Assembly: GCA_024696005.1 (NCBI GenBank)
Contig: JAILHF010000073.1
Location: forward strand, 1 to 63,526
DNA: 63,526 nt
Source of the DNA: Lachnospiraceae bacterium
GTDB taxonomy: Bacteria > Bacillota > Clostridia > Lachnospirales > Lachnospiraceae
Direction: 5' to 3'
Position numbers and translations under genes: made by a program. Numbering within the stretch: the stretch's first letter is position 1; each line of letters starts with the position of its first letter. Below are positions 52,894-61,689 of the stretch, in pieces. A model generated the notes under the pieces. It was not told the origin of the DNA. It saw nothing but the letters and a program-made list of their open reading frames with translations, and searched no databases.

Positions 52894-53271
52894 ATGATAA
52901 TACGGATCGATGAATTGTCCGATGTGCCGATCTATCTGCAGATACGCAACCAGATCGTGATGGGCATCTCCTCCGGTGAACTGGCTGGAGGGGAGCAGCT
53001 TCCCACCGTGCGTGCCCTGGCTCTCGAGATGGGCATCAATACGATGACGGTGAGCAAGTCCTATCAGCTTCTGAAGCAGGAGGGCTATATCATGACGGAC
53101 CGCAAGAACGGCGCCAGAGTGAGGACGGAGATCAGGGTGCAGGGCGGCATCAGCGACAGCAACAAGACCGAGCTCAAGCGCATCGTCTCGGAAGCGAGAC
53201 TGTCCGGTGTCAGCCGTCAGGAGATCGTATCACTGGTGGATGAGTATTACGGAACGGACGATAAGGGATAA
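52894..53271 (+). CDS. GntR-family regulator, YtrA subfamily
   Basis: 125 residues: winged helix with PIYLQIRNQIVMGISSGELA and LPTVRALALEMGINTMTVSKSYQLLKQEG, plus a short dimerisation tail. Start MIIRID at 52894 follows GGAAAGGAGAAAGC. First gene of an operon with a DUF5808 membrane protein and a YhfC protein. Confidence 0.92.
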   Translation: MIIRIDELSDVPIYLQIRNQIVMGISSGELAGGEQLPTVRALALEMGINTMTVSKSYQLLKQEGYIMTDRKNGARVRTEIRVQGGISDSNKTELKRIVSEARLSGVSRQEIVSLVDEYYGTDDKG

Positions 53272-53310
53272 GGAAAACGGGGATATCCTGTTTTCATTCG
53301 GAGGGAAGCC

Positions 53311-54696
53311 ATGGAGAGTCTTTTGTTCGGATCGTTCATGTTCATTTGTCTGATCCCTTGTCTCTGGATCAGCCTGTTATATCTGTATCCGAAAAAATGG
53401 AAAGAGAAAAAGATCGTTCTCGGTGTGAAGCGCAGGAAGGAATTCGGGGAAGCCGGGACGGAAGAGAAGGTCGAAGCCATCGTAAACGAAGCCAACAGGC
53501 AGGCAACGGCGATCACACTCGTCTGCACGGTGATCGGAGTGATCCTGCTGTTTCTGCACGGCTTTTTAATGCAGATGTTCATCTGGTGCGGCTTCATCTA
53601 TATCGCGCTTTTGGCAGACATGGTACCTTATATTCTCGGTCATGCCCACATGATAGCACTCAAAAGGGAGCTCGGGCTGAGCAGCGAACAGGGCGTCAGC
53701 TATGTCGACCTGAAGGCAGCCGGGAAGATCAGGGCTTTGAAGCTGCCGGCTGTGCTGCTTCCGAACATCGCAGGCCTGCTTGCGGTGGGGGTTGCCGTTT
53801 TGACAGATCTGGGCGTGATCAGGTTCGGCAACATGCGGGCAGGAGTACATATTGCACCCTGGGTATGCGGCATGTTCTGGCTGATGGGAATTCTGATAAC
53901 GGTCCTCGCGTTCCTGATGGACAACATGAAAAATGAAGTGATCGCAAGCGACAGTGATGTGAACGCAAACTTCAACAGGGCCAAAAAGAAAAACCGTGCC
54001 AACATGAACATCACGTTCCTCTGGGTCAACGCGGCCTATATCCTCATCATTGCCCTGTTCACTTATTCCGAAATGATCACGATGCTTTCCATGGCTTTTT
54101 ACATGATCCTTCTCCTGGCGGGGATCGCCGTGTTCGTGTCGACCGATAAAAAGATCGAGGCCCGCTACCAAAAGCAGACCGATCTGGTCTCGGATGACGA
54201 TGAATGCTGGATCGGAGGCATGATCTATTACAATCCGAAGGACAGGCGCTTTCAGGTGGAAAAACGCGCGGGTGTCGGGGCGACCGTCAATCTGGCACAT
54301 CCCGGAGGCAAGATCGTGGTAGGACTGGCTGTTCTGGCCCTGGTTTTGTGCTTTGTATGGTTGGGCATGATCGAAGCAACGCCCATCGATCTGCGGGTAG
54401 AGGACGGAAAGCTGATCTGCCATCAGCTCCGCGACGAGTATGTGATCCGTCTGGACGAGATCGAGAGTGTCAGCTACGGAGAGGATATCGGAAGCCTGCA
54501 GCTTTACCGCCTGGCAGGTGTCGGAATGCCGACCCTCCTGAAAGGAGATTTTTCCGCGAAGGACATCACGAAGTGCAAGGTCTTCCTCGCGCCGCAGGAG
54601 GGAGTGTATATCATGGTAAAGACCGGGAACGGGATCTACATCGTCAGCGATACCACCGCTGCGGAGACAAAAGAAATATTTGAGCAGATCCGCTGA
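53311..54696 (+). CDS. DUF5808-domain membrane protein
   Basis: 461 residues: about seven membrane helices between residues 1 and 270, then a DUF5808-like block WIGGMIYYNPKDRRFQVEKRAGVGATVN (about residues 307-334), another helix (near 340-355) and a PH-like C-terminal domain. Such proteins commonly follow YtrA-type regulators in Firmicutes and are thought to answer membrane stress. GGAGGGAAGCC precedes the ATG. Confidence 0.8.
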   Translation: MESLLFGSFMFICLIPCLWISLLYLYPKKWKEKKIVLGVKRRKEFGEAGTEEKVEAIVNEANRQATAITLVCTVIGVILLFLHGFLMQMFIWCGFIYIALLADMVPYILGHAHMIALKRELGLSSEQGVSYVDLKAAGKIRALKLPAVLLPNIAGLLAVGVAVLTDLGVIRFGNMRAGVHIAPWVCGMFWLMGILITVLAFLMDNMKNEVIASDSDVNANFNRAKKKNRANMNITFLWVNAAYILIIALFTYSEMITMLSMAFYMILLLAGIAVFVSTDKKIEARYQKQTDLVSDDDECWIGGMIYYNPKDRRFQVEKRAGVGATVNLAHPGGKIVVGLAVLALVLCFVWLGMIEATPIDLRVEDGKLICHQLRDEYVIRLDEIESVSYGEDIGSLQLYRLAGVGMPTLLKGDFSAKDITKCKVFLAPQEGVYIMVKTGNGIYIVSDTTAAETKEIFEQIR

Positions 54697-54717
54697 AGCG
54701 GAAGAAAGGAGCCCCAA

Positions 54718-55569
54718 ATGCAGTTTCAGACAGTTCCGTCAAGTTCTATAGTGGTACAGGTCACGGCGCTGCTCATCTTTTTCGGTGTGCCGCTGATCCT
54801 GGCGATCTGGTGGAAGATCCGGAAAAAGGAACCGATCCTTTCCATCCTGAGCGGTGCCGCGATCTTTTTCCTCTTCGCACTGATCCTGGAAAAACCGATC
54901 CAGACACTGGTCATCGTTCCGGACAATGCCTTGAGCAGGTTCATAAAAGCCACGCCTCTCCTGTACGCGCTGGTGCTCGGCCTGTTCCCCGGGATCTTTG
55001 AGGAGACCGGCCGTCTGGTGGCGTTCAGGTTCCTGCTCGGCAAGCAGAAGAACAGAGAGACGGCGATCTCGTACGGGCTCGGTCACGGCGGCATCGAGGT
55101 GATCCTGATAGCGGGAATGACCTATGTCAATAACCTGATCTATACGGTCATGATCAACACGGGCACTTTCGGGAGCGTGGTCGAGCAGGTGAAGCAGGTG
55201 GCGCCCGATCAGGTGGAAACCTTCATGAACCTGCCCGAAGGGATTGCGGCCCTGTCTTTCGGCACTCTGGCTTTAAGTGTATTCGAAAGAGTGGTGGCGA
55301 TGATCTTCCACATCGGCTGTTCGATCCTGGTCTTCTATGCCTGCAGGGACAAAAAGCGCTTCTGGCTGTATCCGCTCGCGATCCTTCTGCATACGATCAT
55401 GGACGGCGTGATCGGACTGTATTCCGTCGGCATCTGGAAGACTTCGGTCGAGGGTCTGGAAGCGGCGTTTGCCCTGATCGCGATCCCGGTCTTTCTCGGA
55501 GCGTATTTCCTGCTTTACGCAAAGGACAGGACGCCGGAACCGGTGGAGGAAGATACGGAAGCAGAATGA
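54718..55569 (+). CDS. YhfC-family intramembrane metalloprotease
   Basis: 283 residues, about eight helices. The motif FEETGRLVAFRFLL, the GLGHGGIEVILI segment and HTIMDG are the conserved polar residues of the YhfC family, related to CPBP/Abi proteases; they would hold a metal inside the membrane. Its substrate is unknown; membrane-protein cleavage or a bacteriocin-related role would fit the family. It is 21 bases after the DUF5808 gene and closes the operon. Confidence 0.85.
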   Translation: MQFQTVPSSSIVVQVTALLIFFGVPLILAIWWKIRKKEPILSILSGAAIFFLFALILEKPIQTLVIVPDNALSRFIKATPLLYALVLGLFPGIFEETGRLVAFRFLLGKQKNRETAISYGLGHGGIEVILIAGMTYVNNLIYTVMINTGTFGSVVEQVKQVAPDQVETFMNLPEGIAALSFGTLALSVFERVVAMIFHIGCSILVFYACRDKKRFWLYPLAILLHTIMDGVIGLYSVGIWKTSVEGLEAAFALIAIPVFLGAYFLLYAKDRTPEPVEEDTEAE

Positions 55570-55588
55570 ACAGTAACATGCCATATGT

Positions 55589-55626
55589 GCGGCAGTCTTA
55601 ACAGACTGCCGCTTTTGTGTTATAAT
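55589..55626 (+). terminator. Terminator overlapping the next promoter
   Basis: GCGGCAGTCT (55589-55598), loop TAAC, AGACTGCCGC (55603-55612), then TTTT. The next gene's promoter, TTAACA (55598-55603), 17 bases, TGT-TATAAT (-10 at 55621-55626), has its -35 in the terminator loop. Confidence 0.85.
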
Positions 55627-55675
55627 AGACGCGGCCGGATATTCCGCAGGCAGCGGAGTCCGCTGGGAGAGTAAA

Positions 55676-56980
55676 ATGAAGATCACATGTACTTATTGCA
55701 ACAGTCTGTTTGATGATACGCTGGAGAAGTGTCCCTCCTGCGGTGCGACGAATGCAAACGTCCGCCGGAGCACAACGGATCAGCCTCTGACCATTGAGGA
55801 GCTTCAGGAATGGTACGCCTCCAAGGGGCTGCCGCCTTATGAGACAACGCGCTTTTTCATCGGCATCGATCACAATGGACCGAGGGCCTTCGGGATCTAC
55901 CGGGATGAAAAGAGCGGAAATTTCGTGGTCTATAAGAACAAGGACAACGGCAGCCGTGCGGTCCGTTACGAAGGAAGTGACGAAGCGTATGCCGTGAACG
56001 AGCTGTTCCAGCGCCTGAAGCAGGAGATCATCGAGCAGAAGGGCAGGATCGCCGCGAAAGAGGCTGTGCGCGGGAACGGAAACGGCGTACCTTCCCGGGA
56101 AAGTGATGCGGGATCGGCCGCGGAAGCGGGGCAGGACGCGCAGGATGCGGGGAAAGACGCTCGTGAAGCCGGTGCGGAAACAGGGCATGGCGGCAGTCAG
56201 AAATCGAATGTCACAAGCGCGCTCATCTTTCTGGCCTGTGTCATCGGGGGCGCCTTGATCCTCTGCGGGCTTATCTCTCCGCTGAGGCCTCTGATCTGGA
56301 ATCTGACCCATCCCGATACTTCGACCGAATCGGGTTATTACTCCTATAACGGCGAGATCTATTATACTCTTTCGAATTACAGCTATTCGGAGGACAATAA
56401 CACAAGATGGCTGCATTATGACCGCGGAAGCGGTGAGTGGGAGCGCGTTCCGATCGATGTGATCCCGGAACTGGCGGAGAACAAGACGGCGAAGCCCTAC
56501 TATCTCGATGTGATCTGGAAGGATGAGTACGGCGTTTCGGATGCCACGCAGTCACGGGCCTTTTACGACTGCCTCTATGAACCGGGTATCACGACCGCCG
56601 GCTATTACGAGTATGAAGGGCGGGATTTCTATCACCTGGACACTTACGATAACGAAAGCTGGTACGAGTTTTCGGACTCCGGGGACTGGGAGAACATAGA
56701 CTACTCCGAGGTCCCGGACTTGCTCAAAAACGAGTATGACGCCAAGGATTTCTATTATTGTCCCGACTGGGATACAGAGACGCAGCTGACGGATTTTTCG
56801 GAAACGCCGTATTACGAGGAGCATGAGCGGATCCTGAACGGGAATGCGGACAGCAGCGGTTTTTGGGATAACGACGACAGCAGCGATCCCTGGGACAACG
56901 ATGACAGCAGCGATTATGACTGGGACTGGGACAGTGATTCCTGGGATTCCGGTTCCACGGACTGGGACAGCGACTGGTAG
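55676..56980 (+). CDS. Zinc-ribbon membrane protein with Trp/Asp/Ser-rich tail
   Basis: 434 residues. An N-terminal zinc ribbon (CTYCNSLF and CPSCGATN) and a cytoplasmic domain lead to one membrane helix (about 183-203). The outside part has two beta-rich repeats beginning near ESGYYSYNGEIYYTL and TAGYYEYEGRDFYHL, and ends in a tail of Asp, Ser and Trp (SSDPWDNDDSSDYDWDW). GGGAGAG precedes the ATG. The duplicated domain and the acidic, aromatic tail suggest binding to cell-wall or a cationic ligand; no family is recognised. Confidence 0.75.
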   Translation: MKITCTYCNSLFDDTLEKCPSCGATNANVRRSTTDQPLTIEELQEWYASKGLPPYETTRFFIGIDHNGPRAFGIYRDEKSGNFVVYKNKDNGSRAVRYEGSDEAYAVNELFQRLKQEIIEQKGRIAAKEAVRGNGNGVPSRESDAGSAAEAGQDAQDAGKDAREAGAETGHGGSQKSNVTSALIFLACVIGGALILCGLISPLRPLIWNLTHPDTSTESGYYSYNGEIYYTLSNYSYSEDNNTRWLHYDRGSGEWERVPIDVIPELAENKTAKPYYLDVIWKDEYGVSDATQSRAFYDCLYEPGITTAGYYEYEGRDFYHLDTYDNESWYEFSDSGDWENIDYSEVPDLLKNEYDAKDFYYCPDWDTETQLTDFSETPYYEEHERILNGNADSSGFWDNDDSSDPWDNDDSSDYDWDWDSDSWDSGSTDWDSDW

Positions 56981-57016
56981 ATCCCGCGGGGCGGCTGTTT
57001 CCGTTTTTTGAAAATG

Positions 57017-57025
57017 TGATATAAT
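57017..57025 (+). promoter_or_regulatory. Extended -10 promoter
   Basis: TG-A-TATAAT, identical in form to the aspS promoter, about 95 bases before the cyclase start. No convincing -35. Confidence 0.55.
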
Positions 57026-57118
57026 GGATCCTGTGTGAGCAGGTGCATGGAGGCAGGCACGTTCGTTCGGGGGCCGGCAGGTCACGGAACATGACACAAA
57101 GAATTGTGGGGGATGTTT

Positions 57119-58417
57119 ATGGGTAAATACAGTTTGGATACCTTCCGGGTAGAAGACGCGAGTGTTTATCTCAGGGATCATGTGGATGCCATCGTGGCGG
57201 TGGACGGGAAGGCAAATGCCATCAAGCCGCTCAGCAAGGAGGGGATCTTCCGGGATTTCATCCGGGATAACTGGTCTTATACCGATATGATCGAGAAACT
57301 GTGGTATCATTTCCAGAACAGCGCGGAAGCCATCGTGGATGACTACCGTGTCTTTCTGGCTACCTCGGGTAAATTCCAGGGGAAATACAGCAGGCGCGTG
57401 AACATCATGATCGACGGTAACCTGCATGTGATACAGATCCTGGTCTATCCGGTGGAAGAGGATTTTTATCTCTATCTGATGGAAGAGCTTGACAAGAGCG
57501 CTTTCAGAGAAGAAGACATGACGAACAAGAAGGTGGATACGATCCAGAAGATCTACCTCTTCTCCATGTATATCGACATCGTGAAGGACACGACCAGCAG
57601 CATCAGCGTGACCGAGCTCTCCGGCGATGTCATGAACCAGCAGCTCAAGTACAGCGAATGGAGAATGATGATCGTCAATATGATCGGAAAGGAATACCAG
57701 GCGCAGTTCCTTGAGGAAACGGATCCCGAAACCCTCAAGAAGAAGTATGCCCCCGGAAGGACATCTTCCTTTGACTGCATGATGATGAATCTGGAAGGGG
57801 AGTATATCTGGGTCAAGCTGATCCTGAGCCGCGCCGAGACCAGTAATGCCGACGACTACCGTTTTGTCTTCATGGTCCAGAATATACACGAGGAATTTGC
57901 CGAACTGCGCCGTACGCTGAAGGAATATGAGCAGAGGGCCTCGATGGATTCCCTCACCTCCATCTTCAATCACGGACGTATCGAGACCGAGATGTGCAAC
58001 GCCATCGTGGAACGGGGCAAAAACGGCCGTCCCCTTTCGATCATGATGCTGGATATCGATTTCTTCAAGCAGATCAACGATGTGTTCGGCCATGCGGTGG
58101 GAGATTCGACCCTCGTGCAGTTTACCCGCAAGCTCTCCGACTGCATCAGTGACAGGAATGCGGTGCTCGGCCGCTGGGGCGGCGAGGAATTTGCCGTTGT
58201 CTGCTATGATACGGACGGGAAGGCGGCAGAGGAGCTTGCGGAGACGATCCGGAAGGCCATCGAGGAGAATGAGTTTGAACGGATCGGCAACATCACCTGC
58301 AGCATCGGTGTTACCGAGGTGAAGGAAGACGACAGCTTCAACAAGGCTTTCGAGCGTTCGGACAGTGCCCTTTATCAGGCAAAAACGGATGGACGTAACC
58401 GGGTGGTGGTATTCTGA
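57119..58417 (+). CDS. Diguanylate cyclase with N-terminal PAS-like sensor region
   Basis: 432 residues without membrane helices. Residues 1-255 form two PAS-like or related sensory segments; the GGDEF domain starts at ASMDSLTSIFNHGRIE and has the active loop GRWGGEEF with metal ligand DIDFFKQIND. It is probably a soluble c-di-GMP synthase. No RxxD inhibitory site is seen at the usual place. The start at 57119 follows GTGGGGGA; ATG 57113 is within the binding site. Confidence 0.88.
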   Translation: MGKYSLDTFRVEDASVYLRDHVDAIVAVDGKANAIKPLSKEGIFRDFIRDNWSYTDMIEKLWYHFQNSAEAIVDDYRVFLATSGKFQGKYSRRVNIMIDGNLHVIQILVYPVEEDFYLYLMEELDKSAFREEDMTNKKVDTIQKIYLFSMYIDIVKDTTSSISVTELSGDVMNQQLKYSEWRMMIVNMIGKEYQAQFLEETDPETLKKKYAPGRTSSFDCMMMNLEGEYIWVKLILSRAETSNADDYRFVFMVQNIHEEFAELRRTLKEYEQRASMDSLTSIFNHGRIETEMCNAIVERGKNGRPLSIMMLDIDFFKQINDVFGHAVGDSTLVQFTRKLSDCISDRNAVLGRWGGEEFAVVCYDTDGKAAEELAETIRKAIEENEFERIGNITCSIGVTEVKEDDSFNKAFERSDSALYQAKTDGRNRVVVF

Positions 58418-58439
58418 CCGAGCCCGGGCGGCGTTTAGT

Positions 58440-58470
58440 GAAAAAAAAGCGGGAGCTGCCCCGCTTTCGG
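58440..58470 (-). terminator. Terminator of the gtrA-like gene
   Basis: On the minus strand AAAGCGGGG, a short loop, CCCGCTTT and a run of T. On the plus strand few T follow, so the adjacent cyclase may use it less well. Confidence 0.8.
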
Positions 58471-58489
58471 ATAAGAAAAGAAGCAGGTG

Positions 58490-58924
58490 TCAGTCCTGCT
58501 TCTTTTTGAAGATGAAGAGCTTGCTCAGGATATAGTTCGTGACGATGACAACGAACTGTCCGATCAGCTTGACAACGAGGGCGGCGAGGCCCTGGTCGTA
58601 ACCGAGCTTGTCGCAGCCGATCCATATGATCAGGTCTTCCAGCACGAGGGTGAAGAGGCGCGCCGCCACGAAACTAACGAACTCCTTCAGGATCCCGCCA
58701 AGGGAGCGCACATTGCTCCTGAACACGATCAGCTTGTTGGTCACGAAGGTGAAGAGTACGCAGATGACCCAGTCGATATTGTTCGAGAGCACCTCGTCCC
58801 AGCCGAAGACATTGACAAAGAGCCAGAACAGGAACATGCTCAGGACAAAGGCGATGCCTCCCCAGAAGAGGTAGTCGATCCCCTCCTTATGTTTTTTGTA
58901 GATATCCAGAATCTTCTTTATCAT
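58490..58924 (-). CDS. GtrA-family membrane protein
   Basis: 144 residues with four hydrophobic helices and the GtrA pattern: YLFWGGIAFVLSMFLFW, VLFTFVTNKLIVFRS and ending in NYILSKLFIFKKK. GtrA proteins are linked to flipping or handling lipid-linked sugars for cell-surface glycans. ATG 58924 has AAAGGTGG at the right distance; the GTG at 58933 is too close to it. It stands alone. Confidence 0.88.
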   Translation of the reverse strand: MIKKILDIYKKHKEGIDYLFWGGIAFVLSMFLFWLFVNVFGWDEVLSNNIDWVICVLFTFVTNKLIVFRSNVRSLGGILKEFVSFVAARLFTLVLEDLIIWIGCDKLGYDQGLAALVVKLIGQFVVIVTNYILSKLFIFKKKQD

Positions 58925-59004
58925 CGTATTCACCCACCTTTGTTAAACCTGCGTCATTATAGCAGATAGCAGAAATATCCCAATCCTTCCACAATTATCT
59001 TTTT

Positions 59005-59241
59005 TCAGTGTTCGTGCTCGATCTTTGCGTCTTTTACGGTAAAGGAAGAGAATCTGCCAAATGTGAGTTCCTTTTCCTTTTTGTTTCTTTCCCGCCGCAG
59101 GAATAGGATCAGCAGGAAGCTGATGGCCAGCGCCAGGCTCATAGCCAGCAGGGCGTTGACCAGAAGGGCGGTCAGGGGCGGAATTTCATTCTCTTCGGCC
59201 GCAAGCAGGATCAGGGAAGACATATCATTAATCCCAGGCAT
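59005..59241 (-). CDS. Small single-TM protein
   Basis: 78 residues: an outside N-terminal stretch, one membrane helix (about 24-48) and a basic then acidic tail (FLRRERNKKEKE..KIEHEH). AGGAGGTG lies 7 bases before ATG 59241. It overlaps the end of the zinc-ribbon membrane protein by 14 bases, so it is coupled to it. No family recognised. Confidence 0.75.
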   Translation of the reverse strand: MPGINDMSSLILLAAEENEIPPLTALLVNALLAMSLALAISFLLILFLRRERNKKEKELTFGRFSSFTVKDAKIEHEH

Positions 59242-60853
59242 GATCGGCACCTCCTTTTCTCTTCAGCTGGGGCAGCGGTCTGGTGACCATGATGTTGTAC
59301 TGGTCCAGGGTGATCATCTGCGAGATCAGTGTACCGATAAGGATCACGCACACGCAAAGGAGCATCTGGGCGGCACCCGCTTCCGTCATAAGGGTCAGAT
59401 AGGTCCCATAGAGCGTTCCGGCAAAGGTGATCCAGATCCCGGCGAGCAGGGGGACTTTTTGCTGTTCCACGATCTTTGCGATCAGAAAACTGCTCCTAAA
59501 CAGGAAGATCTCGATCACGATGCTCAGGATAGAGGTGAGCTCCAGTGTGAATCCGTTGAAGAGAGCCGCAAGCACGAGGTTGATCCGGGGCAGAAAGATC
59601 ATGACAGCCGCCACGAGGAGATAGGGCAGGAGGGCAAGGCCTTTCTGCCGGATGGAGCGGATGTCCGATGTTTCTTTCAGGTAGTAAAGATAGTTCAGCT
59701 TCCTGTTTTTTGACTGGTAGCCTTTATCGTAGATCTTTTCCCTTTGGACAAAGATCCGTTTGAGCATCTGCGTGAGCATAAAGACGGAACTCAGGGACAG
59801 GCATTCGCTGATCAGGAACAGGGCTGTGGGGGGGATGGCGGGCTGCAGGCAGAGAAAGCCAAAGAGCGGCAGGGCGATGAGCAGGGCCAGCAGACAGAAT
59901 TTCTTTCTGTCCACAGGCAGGTCACTGACCATGCGTCCGTTCTGCCCGTTGATCACCGCGTAAGCCACACGGTCCTTGTTACGGTAGGACAAAAACCAGA
60001 CCGGAAACAGGGTCGTGTAGGTTTCCGAGCAGTGGGCATCGATGGTCGGACGGAACAGTTCCTTCTGTGCCTCGCTGAAATGAACGGAGGGAAAGGCCTT
60101 TTGCAGACGGGAAGAGGATAATACCCTTTCCTTTGCGATGAAGATGGCATTGTCTTCGTATACGCTGTCATCAAGATCCGGCAGGTCTGCGTAGAAGCCT
60201 GTCAGGTAAGCCGGTGTGAATTCCACCAGGGCGTTGTGATCAAAAGGGGCGATCTGTTCGCTGAAATGATCCTCAAAGGAAGAGGAAGCATCGAAAAAAG
60301 CACCGGTATAGACGGCGTGGAGCCAGCCCTTGCAGCGTACCTTTTCCGTGCCGCCCGCATATCCCGGGCGCTCTCCTTCCAGGGCGAGGTATCCGTTCAG
60401 GCTTACGTCGTAACCCCAATAGCTTATGTAGATCCCGCGAAAGCGGTCCAGATACTCCGGGTCCTTCAGTTCCTTGGGTGCCAGCAGGGCACGTTTTACG
60501 TGATCCAGATAAAGCTGCTTGCAGTGTTCCTTGTCGATGCGGAAAGGTGCAACGTATTTCGGATATTTCATCTTTGCCATGCGGGATTCGAGCATAACAT
60601 AGGAACCGCAGTAGCTGCAGAAACCGTTTATGGACTGTTCCGTGGAATAGATGCTGCCGCCGCACTGGGGGCAGCTGTAGAGCGTGACCGAAATCTCGTC
60701 GTTTTTCCCGGAGCGGGCAGTTGCCTCATCCGCCGCCGGGCCGAAATCCGAAAAACGCCCCGGAGCCTTTTTTCCGCTGCAATAAGGGCAGAGCAGGCTC
60801 TGGGACTTGATGTCAAAAAATAATTCTCCTCCGCATTCGGGACAGGCGTTCAC
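59228..60853 (-). CDS. Double zinc-ribbon membrane protein (TFIIB-zinc-ribbon-like)
   Basis: 541 residues. Two N-terminal zinc ribbons (CPECGGELFFD..CPYCSG and CPQCGGSIY..CSYCGS), a soluble domain of about 250 residues typical of zinc-ribbon proteins in Firmicutes, then about seven helices in the last 220 residues. GTG at 60853 has GGAGG 5 bases upstream; the frame is open to TTG 60886, but that lies at or before the predicted transcription start. Unknown function. Confidence 0.8.
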   Translation of the reverse strand: MNACPECGGELFFDIKSQSLLCPYCSGKKAPGRFSDFGPAADEATARSGKNDEISVTLYSCPQCGGSIYSTEQSINGFCSYCGSYVMLESRMAKMKYPKYVAPFRIDKEHCKQLYLDHVKRALLAPKELKDPEYLDRFRGIYISYWGYDVSLNGYLALEGERPGYAGGTEKVRCKGWLHAVYTGAFFDASSSFEDHFSEQIAPFDHNALVEFTPAYLTGFYADLPDLDDSVYEDNAIFIAKERVLSSSRLQKAFPSVHFSEAQKELFRPTIDAHCSETYTTLFPVWFLSYRNKDRVAYAVINGQNGRMVSDLPVDRKKFCLLALLIALPLFGFLCLQPAIPPTALFLISECLSLSSVFMLTQMLKRIFVQREKIYDKGYQSKNRKLNYLYYLKETSDIRSIRQKGLALLPYLLVAAVMIFLPRINLVLAALFNGFTLELTSILSIVIEIFLFRSSFLIAKIVEQQKVPLLAGIWITFAGTLYGTYLTLMTEAGAAQMLLCVCVILIGTLISQMITLDQYNIMVTRPLPQLKRKGGADHAWD

Positions 60854-60888
60854 GTTATCCTCCGGGCTATCATATTCGGTCTCCAAGT

Positions 60889-60897
60889 ATTATAGCA
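60889..60897 (-). promoter_or_regulatory. Extended -10 promoter
   Basis: On the minus strand TG-C-TATAAT with the -10 at 60894-60889. Initiation near 60882 supports the GTG start at 60853 for the zinc-ribbon gene. Confidence 0.55.
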
Positions 60898-60922
60898 CAA
60901 AAAATGAAGGAATGCGGCTGTC

Positions 60923-61555
60923 TTATTTTTTGAAAGTGAGCGTAAGATCGCTGTCGGGACCCGTCTCGCTGATGGAGAAGGAATCGTCGGAATCAAACTT
61001 GCCTTTTCCGTCACTTCCGTCGGCATTGAAGTTGCTCAGGGTGATCTTGTCGCCGGAAAGGGTGTATTCGCCGCCCACTTCCGAATCCTTGAGAGAATCG
61101 CGGAAGCCGTCCATGGCGCTGTCCAGGGAACCCATCATCTCGCCGATCAGATAATCGGAGAAATCCTGAAAGCTGTCGTAACCGGCAGTTTTGGAAATGG
61201 ACTCGTACTGGGACTCATCGATGTTCTGTGCCGTGAGTACCGCCTTTACGACGGAATCGCCGTTTTCCTCAAGGCCGGACTTGAAGTCGGCCATCAGCTT
61301 TTCGGCATCGGGCGCCATTTTGTAATTTCCGTCCTCGTCCAGCGTAAGGACCAGGGTGACGTTGGTATCCATCAGGAAACCCATGCCCTGCTGTTCCAGT
61401 GCTTCGATATCACTCTTGTCTTCTTCCGACATGATATCTTCAAACTTGAGCGTGGAAGTGTACTCGCCTGCCACATCCTTCATGCTGCGTCCGCAGCCGG
61501 AAAGAAGCGCCATTGCCACGACAGTTCCGCCTAATACTTTCATTCCTGTTTTCAT
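60923..61555 (-). CDS. Lipoprotein of unknown function
   Basis: 210 residues with a lipoprotein signal ending in the lipobox LLSGC (Cys about 21). The mature part is acidic, with two similar halves ending in beta strands (GGEYTLSGDKITLSNF), as in small lipocalin-like or DUF-type lipoproteins of Clostridia. ATG 61555 is 6 bases after GGGAGG; ATG 61561 abuts it. It has its own promoter. Confidence 0.85.
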   Translation of the reverse strand: MKTGMKVLGGTVVAMALLSGCGRSMKDVAGEYTSTLKFEDIMSEEDKSDIEALEQQGMGFLMDTNVTLVLTLDEDGNYKMAPDAEKLMADFKSGLEENGDSVVKAVLTAQNIDESQYESISKTAGYDSFQDFSDYLIGEMMGSLDSAMDGFRDSLKDSEVGGEYTLSGDKITLSNFNADGSDGKGKFDSDDSFSISETGPDSDLTLTFKK

Positions 61556-61591
61556 GATCATCCTCCCTAAAAGTTTACGATACGAGTCGAG

Positions 61592-61620
61592 AGTATATCA
61601 TAAGAAGGGTGATCGTGCAA
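61592..61620 (-). promoter_or_regulatory. Promoter of the lipoprotein gene
   Basis: On the minus strand TTGCAC (61620-61615), 17 bases, TATACT (61597-61592). Confidence 0.7.
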
Positions 61621-61624
61621 GCGT

Positions 61625-61660
61625 GTTACGATCAGCGTCCGTCCGGCTGCTGATCGTAAC
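61625..61660. terminator. 12-bp perfect hairpin after the permease gene
   Basis: GTTACGATCAGC (61625-61636) and its complement (61649-61660) around 12 bases. There is no T run, so it is at best a weak terminator or a messenger-stabilising hairpin for the leftward permease transcript. Confidence 0.45.
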
Positions 61661-61689
61661 GGCACTTGCGGGCTTCCTCTGCCGGGGGA

